Assembly (NCBI RefSeq): GCF_964355755.1
Contig: NC_092671.1
Coordinates: 8,071,001-8,135,000 of the forward strand
Source: Antedon mediterranea
Lineage: Eukaryota; Echinodermata; Crinoidea; Comatulida; Antedonidae
Length of the DNA: 64,000 bases
Direction: 5' to 3'
In this document: positions 38,884 to 50,430 of the stretch, in pieces
Numbering within the stretch: position 1 is the stretch's first letter
Layout of the letters: each line of letters begins with the position of its first letter
Made by a program: the position numbers and the translations under genes
The notes under the pieces: model-generated
Seen by the model: only the letters and a program-made list of their open reading frames with translations
Database searches by the model: none
What the model was told of the DNA's origin: nothing

Positions 38884-38986
38884 ACTTTTTTTGTCTATTG
38901 TGTCACGGTCACCACTGTAATACATTGCTAACGTTGTGTTAGCAATGTATTACAGTGGTGACCGTGACACAATAGACAAAAAAAGT
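38884..38986. repeat. perfect 49-bp inverted repeat with 5-nt spacer
   Basis: The left arm (38884-38932) begins ACTTTTTTTGTCTATTGTGT. The right arm (38938-38986) begins GTTAGCAATGTATTACAGTG and is its exact reverse complement over all 49 bp. The spacer is GTTGT. The DNA right of the arm is less AT-rich than that on the left. It may be a recent foldback transposon end, an inverted duplication, or a library/assembly artefact. Confidence 0.95.
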
Positions 38987-40380
38987 CCGGCCCTATACGT
39001 CATCTTAAAACACCAACGGCAGCACCGCTACAAATGGCACCACGCGCACATAACCCAGTCTCATCGCCAACTGTATCACCGTCGATCGATCGATCCATCA
39101 TCATCACCTATTATTATCACATAATTTTATTTTATTGCCATACTTAAGCTAATTTAATGTCATATATACTTAACCGATGCCATATATTATTCTTATTCAT
39201 TCATTCTTCTTATGAATGTCACTGTTCAAAAACTTTCTCTTCCCCACCCCCCTTTTTTAATTCATTCAATACTTTGACAAAAACTAAACTCTTTCGCTGG
39301 TTGTAAAAGCAAATGCCAGCATGGCTATGTCAATGCCCTCCCATTCGTAAAGCTTACCAATTTAAATCAAAGAAAGATTTAAAAAAAAAACAGTATGACT
39401 GACATACGGTAATTATTCGCACGAACACACTAATTATAAAATATTATTGAATATAAACTTAAAGGAGCAATATTTATACAATGCAATAATTACACAATTA
39501 ACAAGCTAATATTAACTGATTTTGTAAACGAAGACACTGTACACTGCATATTATTAATTTAATAATAATGATCATTATGATCTTAATTATAAAAGGGGTA
39601 TAAAAACACGCTTAAGACATGTATCGCGCACACACACACTGCACCTTTAATTATAACGTATTACTTGGAATTGAGTTTAGAGGTAACATTACGCCTCATT
39701 GCAAAAAAAACCCATATACATTTGAGAATGATAATGTAAATATAATATACGTTTTAATTAGGATCTCATCATTGATTTTAAAGGGACGACATGTAGATTT
39801 TTTATTTGAGTTGTATTGCTAGCTATTTCGAGACAATCAATTATGCCCGTATATTTATATAATGCATGTACGTGTACCGCAATGTATTATTAATTTACGG
39901 TCATTGGAAATTACTATATTACTATTTATTATTGTTATTAATATATTTTATTAATATTATTATTATCAAATTCTTAGATATTATTACCTCATCATTATGG
40001 ATATAAAAATGCATAGTTAATTTATTGTGATTGCTAACAGATTTTTTTTTAAGTATATGTTTGTTAAATTTGATTATTAAACTTCCACTGTCGGACCTTG
40101 TAAAGGAATCGTCGAGTAAATATTGTTTATCTATGTTAAATAAGAAGTTTGATTTAAGCCTAGTATGAATGTTAAACCTATACTCATCAGTTATCTGTTG
40201 ATGTGTATAGCATAGGACAGGCGGTAAGAACGCATCTTATTGTTAGCATGACCATACTTAGAAATCAAAACAAACAAACTGTATCCGCTAAGTTTAAACA
40301 AAATAGACGTTGTTATTTTGGCTAATATTTTGACTAACTTCTTCAATCATGGATACACTGTTCAAAGTAGGCCTACAGTG
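38987..40380. other. intergenic DNA, no gene seen
   Basis: GC-richer at 38987-39100, including a (CGAT)n run at about 39083-39095, then AT-rich DNA. One TAGGCCTA at 40368. Confidence 0.5.
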
Positions 40381-40384
40381 AAAA

Positions 40385-40565
40385 AGCTCAAAGGAAGAAG
40401 GCTCTTATGCGAATGATCGTCGTAAAATAAGGAGAACGGCGATCCATGAGAATGCTCCGCCCATAATCGTATGAAAACGCTCTTCGCATGAGAAGTGGTC
40501 ATCGTGCGAACGCTCATCGTATAAGAACGCCAAACGTATGAGCGCGCGTGAAAACGATTACGAAT
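40385..40565. repeat. GC-rich degenerate tandem repeat
   Basis: Related units such as CGTATGAAAACGCTC, CGCATGAGAAG, CGTGCGAACGCTCAT, CGTATAAGAACGCC and CGTATGAGCGC follow one another at roughly 15-20-bp spacing. The patch is CpG-rich within AT-rich DNA. Its low stop-codon density explains a 108-codon minus-strand open frame, which is not considered coding. Confidence 0.65.
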
Positions 40566-40689
40566 ATTTTTCTCATCATAATATTTGCTATCATAGAGAA
40601 AAATATTTGTTATCTGACCCTTTATTTTCATCACAGTGATTGAGGTACTTAAATCGCGTATTTGCGAAAAAAATCGTGAATCCCACAAT

Positions 40690-42230
40690 GGAGCGTTTTC
40701 CGCGTCCCAGTGGTATCGTTAATATTTCTTCGTGCAAGTCAATATAAAATCGTCTTCACTAGACTGAGTTGCAACACCTTGAGAAAAACAAAACTCTCTC
40801 GGGCAATCAGCGATCAAGTTTCTACAATCACTATGTTATTAATGTCTCATCAGTTTTATATCCCCGTTGGTATTTAGCAATGAGATGAATACTTATCAAT
40901 TGTTATTTCAATAATAACTACTCTAGCATATTTTCCTTCGTTTTTATTTTATCTTGTCAAGCCGATTGGGAACATTATTCTAAAATCTGCCCATCTTCGC
41001 TAATGTACCAAAACAGCCAATTTACTTAGCGTCAGATTGGGTAAAAGGTTAGTTTTAAGGCATTTCTTTGTTTGCAGATCTAAACAGAGCCGATATACTC
41101 TCTCATTACAAGCACAATCAATCAAAAAAACACAATTTATAAAAAAAAAAAAAGATTATGAATCAATAATTATTATTATTATTTTTATATAAACTGAAGT
41201 TATAATCGAACATGAGAATCAACCAGAAAACGACGAATTCACAACTGAACATAAGGTAGGATCGAATACACACGACTCACCTTTATGTAAATAAATACAG
41301 TAATTATGTTAGTGGGTGATTTTCTATAATAAAATAATAATTAATAATATATAGGTTGTATAACGTTGTCTAATTGGGTAGGCCTCATTAAAGAAATGCG
41401 CAGTGCTTATTTTTCGTTTAAAAAAACCCAAAATGATGCACGGAGAAGGAGAGGAGAAAGCGATGATAATATTACATAAATGTGTACTTTTATAACAAAC
41501 AATCAATTAACAAATGTTATAGAAAAGGGTGGGAAATGGCCGGTTAGCAACGGGCCATGTGAACAATTACCGTGTGGCAAATGGAGGGTGACAACGGCAC
41601 AAGTGGAAAACGACCATAGCAAAAGGTACGATGGCAACTGGCCGGGTACAAAAAGGCAAAGTGGCACCCGAAATAGACCCGAAGAAAAAATAACTGAAAT
41701 GTCAATGATTTATAGTTATAAGATTATAAAATTAATCAGAATTGTAATTCAAATCGTAAATTCAGTGTCAATTTTAAAATAAGGGTATTTAAATGGTAAT
41801 TGGTAGTCAGTAAAATGAATATTCGTAAACAGAAACGATAAATTTGGTATTATTGTCAAATTAATTTAAATAGAGACATTACGGCAAAGAACTTTCACCT
41901 TACCGTTCTTGCACGACATGCACTAGTACGCCGTCTAGGTGTCGAAGATTATGGTCGTATAGATTATCGTTCGAAAAATACTCTCATTAAACATCGATAA
42001 TGTGTGATAGAAGCGATAATGGTGATTCGCTCAGCGGAAAAGGGCTTATAGACGGGAGACCAGTTAACGTCTTAATACAGAATCTTTAGATTTGCTGTTA
42101 TACTTCAGTATAGTTTTTTTTTAACAATTGCGGTTCTGGGATTTGTCGCACGATATAACCACAATCATTAATAATACATAATTAACTAGAATGGTAATTT
42201 AATCAATGGCACGTCACCTAGTTAAACTTT
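40690..42230. other. intergenic DNA, no gene seen
   Basis: AT-rich. A GC-richer stretch at 41525-41690 has repeated GGCAA/GGCCGG-type words but no recognisable gene. Confidence 0.45.
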
Positions 42231-42241
42231 CAGTAAACAGA

Positions 42242-42524
42242 ATCAAACAAATACCATCTTTTCTAATAAATTAATTAGTTACGAAAAAAAACCAAATTTG
42301 TATTTTCAGGGAAGAGTAAGAACTCAATTTTGTTTCATTTAAATTTTAAATGGCATATTTAAAACATTCTTTACATTTTTAAATGTCCTATATCAAACAA
42401 ATATCATCTTTTCTAATGAATTGGTTAGACGAAAACAAAAATGTTTTTTTTAAGAGTGAGAATTCATTTTGTTTCATTTACATTTAAATGGGATATTTAA
42501 AACATTATTCGTAAAATGTCCTAT
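42242..42524 (+). repeat. 150-bp imperfect tandem duplication upstream of Hox4
   Basis: ATCAAACAAAT starts copy 1 at 42242 and copy 2 at 42392. Both continue with CATCTTTTCTAAT, TTTTGTTTCATTTA, ATATTTAAAACATT and AAATGTCCTA in order. Copy 2 is shorter by small deletions. AAATGTCCTATA recurs once more near 42845. Confidence 0.85.
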
Positions 42525-42529
42525 TTAGT

Positions 42530-43447
42530 ATTTAAAATACGTTTGTAATTGTGTTATTAAATATAAATTCATTTAGAAAAATAAAAGTTAGCCTAAACTT
42601 ACCCCAAGTATCTTACTGTTTCTTTATTTATTTTTTTCTATAAAGCTCATATAGTTATGACACGCCATGTATGCCAAAATGTTGTTCTAAGCAGCGGCTT
42701 ACAGCATTACTTATACATAATGTTCAAAAAGCCTTCCATAATAGAGGAGGGAATAATATCACTTTGCGATCATCACTGTCATAACCAAACTGCAAATCAA
42801 AAATACAATGTAACATGAATATACCTCAATGTAATTTAATTTAAAATGTCCTATATGCCACGCCTAACTTAGTGAACACACATATCAAGTATGACATCTT
42901 AAACTTATACTGAGAAAATACAAAAATCAATTGTTTAATGTTTATGTAATGGTGTTGATTCTTATATAAATCAAGCACGAAGACATATAATTATATAATT
43001 AAACAAAATTAATGTAAAAGGGGTTGGCTGACGATTGCCAAGGTCATCCTCCCAATATTCAACATGTAGAACACGTTATTCGCGCCAACATAATGTCTGT
43101 GATAATCAAAAAACGTATTATTTGACACCATATTTCGTTTTGAATTAAACACAAACTCCCAAGTTAGTAGAAGACTGTGTGCGTACGTTTTTATTCGATA
43201 ATTAAAAAAAATACACTCAAGGCCATTGCTTGTTTTGTTGCCCGTAGAAATAAAAATAGGAGGAGCATTTTCAACATCCCAAATAATAGTCTGTTTAAAA
43301 CACAAAAGAATATAAACGACAAGGATATTATGCATAATATAAATAGACTCGGTGGACCCGCAGGAATTATTCTCAAACTATGGCGCCGTATCTTAGCAAT
43401 GATAGGATGAAGTGATTCGTTGCCTGCGCTATCTTCACACCTTACCG
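42530..43447. other. Hox4 upstream flank
   Basis: No gene seen. Overlapping open frames on both strands at 43009-43472 are mutually incompatible and have no family features. Confidence 0.5.
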
Positions 43448-43469
43448 ATTGGCTACCGGTTGTCACGTG
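43448..43469 (+). promoter_or_regulatory. Hox4 proximal promoter: ATTGG box plus CACGTG E-box
   Basis: ATTGG at 43448-43452 and CACGTG at 43464-43469 (16 bp apart) lie 147 bp upstream of the Hox4 ATG, nearly the same distance as at Hox5. NF-Y and USF control of mammalian Hoxb4 through equivalent sites is established; homology of the sites here is inference. Confidence 0.65.
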
Positions 43470-43515
43470 CACTGACTAAAAAGGCAGACAACTTCTAAAG
43501 CAGAATTTATCTACC

Positions 43516-43530
43516 ATGACTATACAGTAG
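43516..43530 (+). promoter_or_regulatory. short uORF in Hox4 leader
   Basis: ACCATGA context, four codons (Met-Thr-Ile-Gln) then TAG, 80 bp before the main ATG. If the transcript starts near the E-box, this uORF would be in the leader. Confidence 0.35.
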
Positions 43531-43610
43531 ACCCAAAGAGTTGAATATATATATCTACAGGTAAAGAAGGATTTTCTCACAAATTGGGATCAAAGTTGCA
43601 GAGAGTAAAC

Positions 43611-44055
43611 ATGAATTCATTTTTAAGCTCAACATCGCATGGTATAGATCCAAAGTTTCCTCCGATCGAGGAGTACTCGCAGTCGAACTATATTCCAACT
43701 GGACAACTTTACGGAAGTCAATACTCCCCTTTTTCGTCGCAACATTCAAATCAGTCATGTAGTTATTCGCCTTACACATCGATGGCCACTCCATCGTATG
43801 AACAGTGGTATGCAGATTGTAACTATAATCAGTTAAACTCCAGTCAAACAGGGTTTGCGTTTAGTGGTACTGATGTAGCAACGGCAACGCAATGGAGCCA
43901 TAAGTCTCCATTTCAACCTACGGTACCAAGCGTCTCACAATCATGTGTTGATACGGCAGCTACATTTTTTAGGAGCACAAGTCAAAAGGCAACAAAGCTA
44001 GTCGATAGCCAACCCCGTCTTTACCCGTGGATGAAACGACTTCATGTGAATCCAG
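43611..44055 (+). CDS. Hox4: Hox4, coding exon 1
   Basis: Encodes residues 1-148 plus one base of codon 149. The N-terminus MNSFLSS..GIDPKFPPIEEYSQ matches the vertebrate Hox4 signature MNSYMVNS..YVDPKFPPCEEYLQ, which is diagnostic for this paralogue group. A Ser/Tyr/Gln-rich middle follows, then LYPWMKRLHVNP, with YPWM at residues 138-141 (PBC cofactor contact) and the Hox4-type tail KKVHVN/KRLHVN. The start has A at -3, and no earlier in-frame ATG exists. The donor AATCCAG|GTAAGG gives a phase-1 intron. Hox4 acts as a nuclear transcription factor in anterior-posterior patterning. Confidence 0.95.
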
Positions 44056-46071
44056 GTAAGGCTAAGATTAAGAATTAAGAAATTTAAAACAAAATGGATT
44101 CTTGGTAGGCCTACTAACATCCGCTATTCTATTCTGTAGAAAAACTGTAGAAAATCTGTATTTAAGAATCATCCTACAATCAAAATATCAATCCTAAAAT
44201 CAAAATATAAACTTTTTAAAATTGCTTGTATTGTTAACTGATTTAAAATGTTAAAAACCAATTATTTAAAATTATATTAAAAGATTATTTATTTTCAACT
44301 TAAATTAAAATTCTAACTGAGCACAATTGTTTAAATAGACAAAAAATGTGACCTCACTTAAAAGTACAACAAGCATTACGATTCCAGTGCTCTCCACACA
44401 ATTATAACAACATGTCCGTATCATAGGACAATTCTGTAATACAGCAGGGTTTAACATGTGATGGCTGTATCATGAACAGTTATATTAAGGGTTTAAGTTC
44501 TATAATAAGGCTTCACATAATAATATCATGGCATTTGCATATAATGCTAACACATTTAGATACCATGTCGAAAATCGGCTACAAAACAACGCACTTACTA
44601 AATCTAAATTTAGAGGAAACAATTATGTATTGTTTATTTCAAGTTATTTTCTTTTAATGAAAGTAAAAAAATAAGTGTCATGTACATAACGAACGTAATA
44701 CATGAACCAGGATCACTACATTGACAACGTGGTAAAATTGAACTGTATGTGTAAAGCTTAACGTGTCATCATGTAACGAGGAGTGAAATCGAGCAAGACT
44801 TCAAAAGATACCGCATGGTTACCGTACAATTCTCGGACATTTGTTATTCTATTGACAATAAATATTTAATTATTAATATATTAACATAACACTATAACAG
44901 TGATACAATAAATACAAACAAGCATTTGTGTTTTCAAACTTAATCCGCTAATAATGAATAATATATAATTTTTCTAATATATAAATTTAATTCTAGTTAA
45001 AATATCACTCATAAAAACATATACAAATATTGGAGGTCTAAAGCATTTTATGCTCTGTCAATAAATATTTAAATGTTATAGTTAAATGAATCTTGAAATG
45101 CATATTAGCACTAAAAATATTGACGACGATTTTAAAATATCGTATTAACCCAAGAAAATATAATAATTATAATAAACTAATTGATAAATGTATATTAAAA
45201 TCATTATCATCATCTTTGTTATACCATAATGCATTATATATAATATAATATAACAATTTATATACCGCACATATCCACTAAAAGTGCTCAAGGCGCTAAT
45301 CACAACACTGTTTATACTTAATTAATACCATATGCCTCAGCAAAAAGGTATGATTTTAAAATTATTTTAAAAGAATTAATTGTATGGCAATGCCTAATCC
45401 ATTCAGGAATATTATCCTATAATCATAGTTCTTCTTTTTGTAATTGTGATATTATTTGCATCACCACAACAAAAATGTAATACCATCATTGGAATATACA
45501 ACTGTAGTTATTGAAAATATACAAATGTTATTATAATAATGTGTAGGTAATGATGGACAACATAAAGCCTGTAAAAAAAATGTTTCCAACATTGTTGCTG
45601 TTTTACGAAGGTTCATGTTATTATACACTAACATATTACTTCACTATTTAATTTCATAAGAAATATTTGAGGTGATTATTCTTTAAGGTTCTATTAATTA
45701 TTAACTAATTAGTGCTAATTCCTCCATGATAATAATATTAATAATAACGATATTTGTCTATATTCTATTTCATTATTTGGCAATTTATTTGGGATGCATT
45801 GCTTATGCGGTTAACTTCTAAACATCATTGAAAAAAATAAAACTCGAACAAATTCATGATTAAAAAGCATAATTATTTTACTGCATAATGAATGTCTGTT
45901 TTATCCAACACAATAACCAACTTCTTTAACAATCGTATGCGTATGATGTCGTTATAACAAAAGACGTACTTTGTTTAGCAACAAAAGTGCACAATTGGTG
46001 TTAATTAAAACAGTCGTTCCAGATTTGAGATGCGTATTTCTCACTGAATCCCTAATTTTTATTCCCTATAG
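44056..46071 (+). other. Hox4 intron (2016 bp)
   Basis: GTAAGG to CCCTATAG, phase 1. AT-rich, with one TAGGCCTA at 44106. No nested gene seen. Confidence 0.88.
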
Positions 46072-46394
46072 GTCTGATGGCCGGTTTGGCGGGAATGGAG
46101 GCCAAGCGATCAAGAACATCATATACTCGACAACAAATCCTCGAATTAGAGAAAGAATTTCATTTTAACCGGTACCTTACAAGGAGACGACGCATTGAAA
46201 TCGCGCAAGCGCTCGGACTCTCAGAAAGGCAGATCAAGATTTGGTTCCAAAACAGAAGAATGAAATGGAAAAAGGACAACAATCTACCAAATACTAAAAA
46301 CACTAAATCGGTAAATATTAGTTCACGGACAGCTAATTCGTCTAACGTCCAAGATTCAACAATCGGTACAAAATTAATGGATGATAAAAAATAA
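46072..46394 (+). CDS. Hox4: Hox4, coding exon 2 (homeobox)
   Basis: Completes a 255-aa protein (256 codons with stop). The acceptor CCCTATAG|GT restores Gly149. The homeodomain is residues 159-218, starting [20 protein letters not shown] and ending [10 protein letters not shown], with helix-3 Gln50/Asn51 intact. [11 protein letters not shown] and the immediately following [10 protein letters not shown] match the Hox4 signature RQQVLELEKEF / KLPNTKGRS. Position 39 is Gly instead of the usual Cys, as in Hox5 of this window. The linker from YPWM to the homeodomain is 17 residues. The 37-residue tail is Ser/Asn/Thr-rich. The stop is TAA at 46392-46394. Confidence 0.96.
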
Positions 46395-46454
46395 TACATT
46401 TATGGGGGAAACAGAAGAAAATCCAATTTGAATATCTCAGGCATTTTCATTTAT

Positions 46455-46461
46455 CAGGGTA
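46455..46461 (+). promoter_or_regulatory. miR-10 seed match in Hox4 3' UTR
   Basis: CAGGGTA is complementary to miR-10 positions 2-7 with an A opposite position 1 (7mer-A1), 61 nt after the Hox4 stop. The only other CAGGGTA noticed in the window is at 59269, outside any transcript identified here. Confidence 0.5.
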
Positions 46462-46493
46462 AGGCGTTTGAGACTGAGATAAAGCAATATTAA

Positions 46494-46546
<53 letters not shown>
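46494..46546 (+). repeat. (TTA)n microsatellite in Hox4 3' UTR
   Basis: About 17 uninterrupted TTA triplets. Confidence 0.95.
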
Positions 46547-46548
<2 letters not shown>

Positions 46549-46675
46549 TAAGACTTTCAATATTTTATGTTATGTGTTGACGAGACTTGTTATGTATATA
46601 CTTGTTACAATTTAAGATCACGTGGGTTAATTATGTTGCATGGTTATCATAGATCATTTACTTTGTTTCTTTCAT

Positions 46676-46698
46676 CAACAACAACAACAACAACAAAC
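46676..46698 (+). repeat. (CAA)n microsatellite
   Basis: About seven CAA triplets, in the presumed Hox4 3' UTR. Confidence 0.85.
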
Positions 46699-47148
46699 AA
46701 TAACAAATTAAAGATTCATTAGAACATGTATTATTAATGTATGATTACTGCATTACATTTATTTTGGGAGAAAGAATCTTTATTAAAGAGTAAAAAAGAA
46801 ATTGAAATGGTGGAAAGTGTTTGCATTGTATTGAGAATTGCGGGATGAGAGAAAAAAAATGTCTCTGCAAGATAATATGAACGGGTAATAACTATTCTGA
46901 ATGGAATAGTAATTATATTAGCTTGTGTATCCAATTAACAGATTTGGTTAAATTTCAATATAGGCCTAATCAATGGAACGACAAGCAATTAAAAACTTAA
47001 AACTTTACACACAAAAATAGCACAGTTCTGTGAAAAAAATGTAATTTTTAAATTGTTCTCAAAAGAAAGTTGCGAATACAATATTTTGTATTTAAATAAT
47101 TGCAATTATTATTTATTATTATGTGAATATCCTGTAACAATAATGTTC

Positions 47149-47154
47149 AATAAA
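47149..47154 (+). other. candidate Hox4 polyadenylation signal
   Basis: AATAAA 755 bp after the stop. It implies a 3' UTR of about 0.8 kb containing the TTA and CAA repeats. Weaker ATTAAA variants near 46708 and 46783 are alternatives. Confidence 0.4.
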
Positions 47155-47159
47155 CCATT

Positions 47160-50100
47160 AAAAAAAACATTATTTCCGATCGAAATTTGTTGATTAGGAT
47201 TTAACTTACCAAGATGCATATTTTTTTTAAATTAAAATTCACTAATTAGTATTCTTTGATACCAACAATATATAAAAAAATGTTTGGTTTATTGAAAATA
47301 TTTTTCTGTATGTTCAACCTAATCATTGAAATATAATGTATACGTTTCAGAACCAGAAGAGCTGATTTATCATTGTGGATTTTACAGTCAGTTTTCTTTT
47401 TTCAATCAGCTAACTTCAAACGGAATTATTTGTCTTTCGTTAGGGTTATAAATCAACTATACTGACTTATTCATCACGTTTAGTATGAAAACAATCTATC
47501 AGGTGTAATTTTTTATACATTTTTATTACTTTTATTAGTTTTTAAAGAGATTTCCTAATGTGTGTAATAACAGAAGTAAAGTAGAAAAATATTGGTAAAC
47601 TAAAGGAATATTTTTTTGTGAATAAGGAAATGATACTGTGGTATTAAGTAAAGGTCAAGCGGCAATATATTGGAAATGATTCAAACGAAAATTTGGAAGA
47701 GAGATGCCTCAAACTATCATTATCTGTTTATTTTTTATTCAGATTTTTTTGTCAAACACATAGATAAAGATAAGGAAATACCAACAGGTTCAAAACAGCG
47801 CTTGTTTTGCCAACCCAAAACAGAAAAATAAAATCAAAGTAATCAAGAAAAATAAATTAACCAACTGAAACAATGTTCCACATTGAAACAATTCTTAAAT
47901 AGGTGTTGAATAAGTGTTGAAATAAGTAACAATAAGTATTCATTATTTTACATGTGCAATTTCATGAATCGAAAATATTGATTAATTTTAGGAAAGAAAT
48001 TGTGTTTTATCATAAACTATAGTAAATGTTAATAATCGAACTGTTTCAAAATAAATATGTATTTCTGAGGTATGAACTCAATGTTTCATTTAATTTTGAA
48101 AACATTAACATGGAATGTGTACATTGTTGTTAATATATGATTTAATTGATTTTGTATATAGATTAAATTTCAACTTTTTTTTGTTTTCTTCAATCTTCGA
48201 AGTTATTTTAATTATGCATAAATGTTATCAATGATTTATTAAATAAATTTTGATTAATTGATTTTGGTTTACGTTGTAATGTTTTAGCAAAATTGTGGAG
48301 CAACTCCATTCACTCACTCAATAACAATATTTCTATTATTTTGTAGTAAAATATTTTAAAAGAACAAAACACTATTATGGCATATTTAATATATTTCCAA
48401 AAGAAAAGTTTGAACTTCTTCAAATAAGAAGGAAGAAATATATTAGTGTATTTGTTTTCTTTGAATTTATTCTTCATTTATTCACTTCAAGTATTGTTTC
48501 ATAATTACAGGGGACCATTTGATTATTATTTAATTAAAATGTATGTGAAATCAAAAGAGTGATGCTTTTATGCATGGAAACTCTTGTACTTTTTCTATTA
48601 ACCAAATGTTTATCAGTCATACTTCCCTTTATTCAAACTATGCCTTATGTGTATTGCTAAAGAGCTCTATAATGAGCTACTAATCTTTTGATCACAGTGT
48701 CAGATTACCTAATAGGCTTATTCAAATGTTTATTAATAACTATTAGGTAACACCAATAAAATTAACACAACAAAGCATGCGTTTTGATTTTTAAAACAAT
48801 TAATTCAACTAATTCATATTTCATTACGTGATATAATACTTATAAATAACTATTAAGTTTAATTGTAAACAATTGAACAATTAACACTTGTTATTTGAAT
48901 AACTAACAAATCCAGCTCTTCTTCCTTCGGTAGAAATAAACAATACTATGATGATTGTAGAATGAAATGAATCTCGACTTTATTAATATAAACTATTTCA
49001 AATTCAATATATATTCAAAGTCTGTGTCTCGCGGGAGAAGAGATCATCCTTCACTTATGGTTCCCTGTGTCTCGTAACAGATCTATTTCGTTAAGCCTCA
49101 TTACACTCACAGCCTGCCGCACCATATGCGCGGACATGCGTGTCTGCTAACTTAATATATACGCCAATTCACTGCGTGCTTGCTGCCTGGAGAATCAACA
49201 TTATTGAGTGATTTTTCTTCCTAAAATACCTCCAATTTAGGATTCAATATACAGATACAGATATCATTACACTAAAAATAATAACGAATAAATTTAAAAC
49301 TAAATTCATAAACTCTCAAGATACATCGACAAATAGAAAATTCATAGCATAAACAAAAGCAATCAATGGAATATAACCAGTAATTAAATTGTAAAAAAAA
49401 TAAATAATAATTAAAATAATTGTTTCACATATTTGTATTGGGAATGATCTTTTATTATTGTTTAACCTAAAACATTTTAATTAGGAATTAACACAATCAT
49501 ATGTTTTCCCATATAATAACTAAAAAGTATCCACCCTCCCTAACATCCCACCTAATTCAATATGAATGACGACACACGCGTATTTTACGTGATTTACAAT
49601 TTAATTTACGTTACTTCTATATTACTTATTGCTGTAAATTACCGTAATGGTTCGTTATTTGTTTAAAATAATTTGTAATATTTAATTATGATAAATTGCA
49701 TATTATCATTGTTATTGACTTATTGTGTTGACGCCTACACATCTAAGATGAAAGTGAACGCGCATCATTACCATTGTGTATGACGATTATGTCTAAACGC
49801 TTGGTGTCTTCCAAAGTTCTAACTCGATCAAGGCCAGGCGTGATGACGGTAGAACGTTATCGATAATAATCCAAGGTATTAATAATAAATATTATATCTA
49901 AATCTTTCTCAGTCTTTCGATCAAGCGGAGGTATAACACTGTCTACCTTTGTATATAATACTTGTGTGTGCAGTGTTATTTTCTTGTTATTTATTCAAAA
50001 TCATTGTCATGTCATCAACTTTTCTTTTATACCTAAACAATAAAGACAATACAATTTACCTTATCTAGTTATTTTTATATAATTTATGACATTTTGAATT

Positions 50101-50390
50101 TAAAATTTTAAAATAATGTATATTTTTTAGTTTATCGTGAGAGATAGGCATACGGATTAATATAGTGGTATATGCCTACAAGTAGTAACGGTATTATCTT
50201 TGGTGACGTCATCATACTCATACCGTGCGCATAAGTTGTTATTTTTCAAAAACAAGGACTAATAATTAATCAATGACATTGATTCTAGAACGAACATTCA
50301 GAACACGTATTAATCCGACGTATATTTCGGTGTTGGATGAATATTGAAGAAATATACATTTAAAAAATAAACATATATTGATCATTGATG
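47160..50390. other. intergenic DNA between Hox4 and Hox3
   Basis: Very AT-rich and without TAGGCCTA copies. A less AT-rich block at 49020-49200 has no recognisable gene. No supported coding or RNA gene. Confidence 0.5.
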
Positions 50391-50394
50391 CAGA

Positions 50395-50430
50395 ACGCGT
50401 CTTACTACGCGTGCGGATTACACAACGCGT
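50395..50430. promoter_or_regulatory. triple ACGCGT cluster
   Basis: ACGCGT occurs at 50395, 50407 and 50425, three copies in 36 bp within AT-rich DNA. ACGCGT is the Mlu cell-cycle box core in fungi; its meaning in this animal is unknown. Candidate enhancer. Confidence 0.35.

Noticed and set aside
40362-40688. 108-codon minus-strand frame
   Set aside because: It coincides with the GC-rich degenerate repeat, which depletes stops; no protein family features.
43009-43472. Overlapping open frames on both strands just upstream of Hox4
   Set aside because: Mutually incompatible frames without similarity; the region overlaps the Hox4 promoter module.
48889-49079. Possible 191-bp solo LTR (TGTTA...TAACA)
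   Set aside because: Only the five-base ends match, with no target-site duplication (ACACT versus GATCT) and no primer-binding or polypurine tract.
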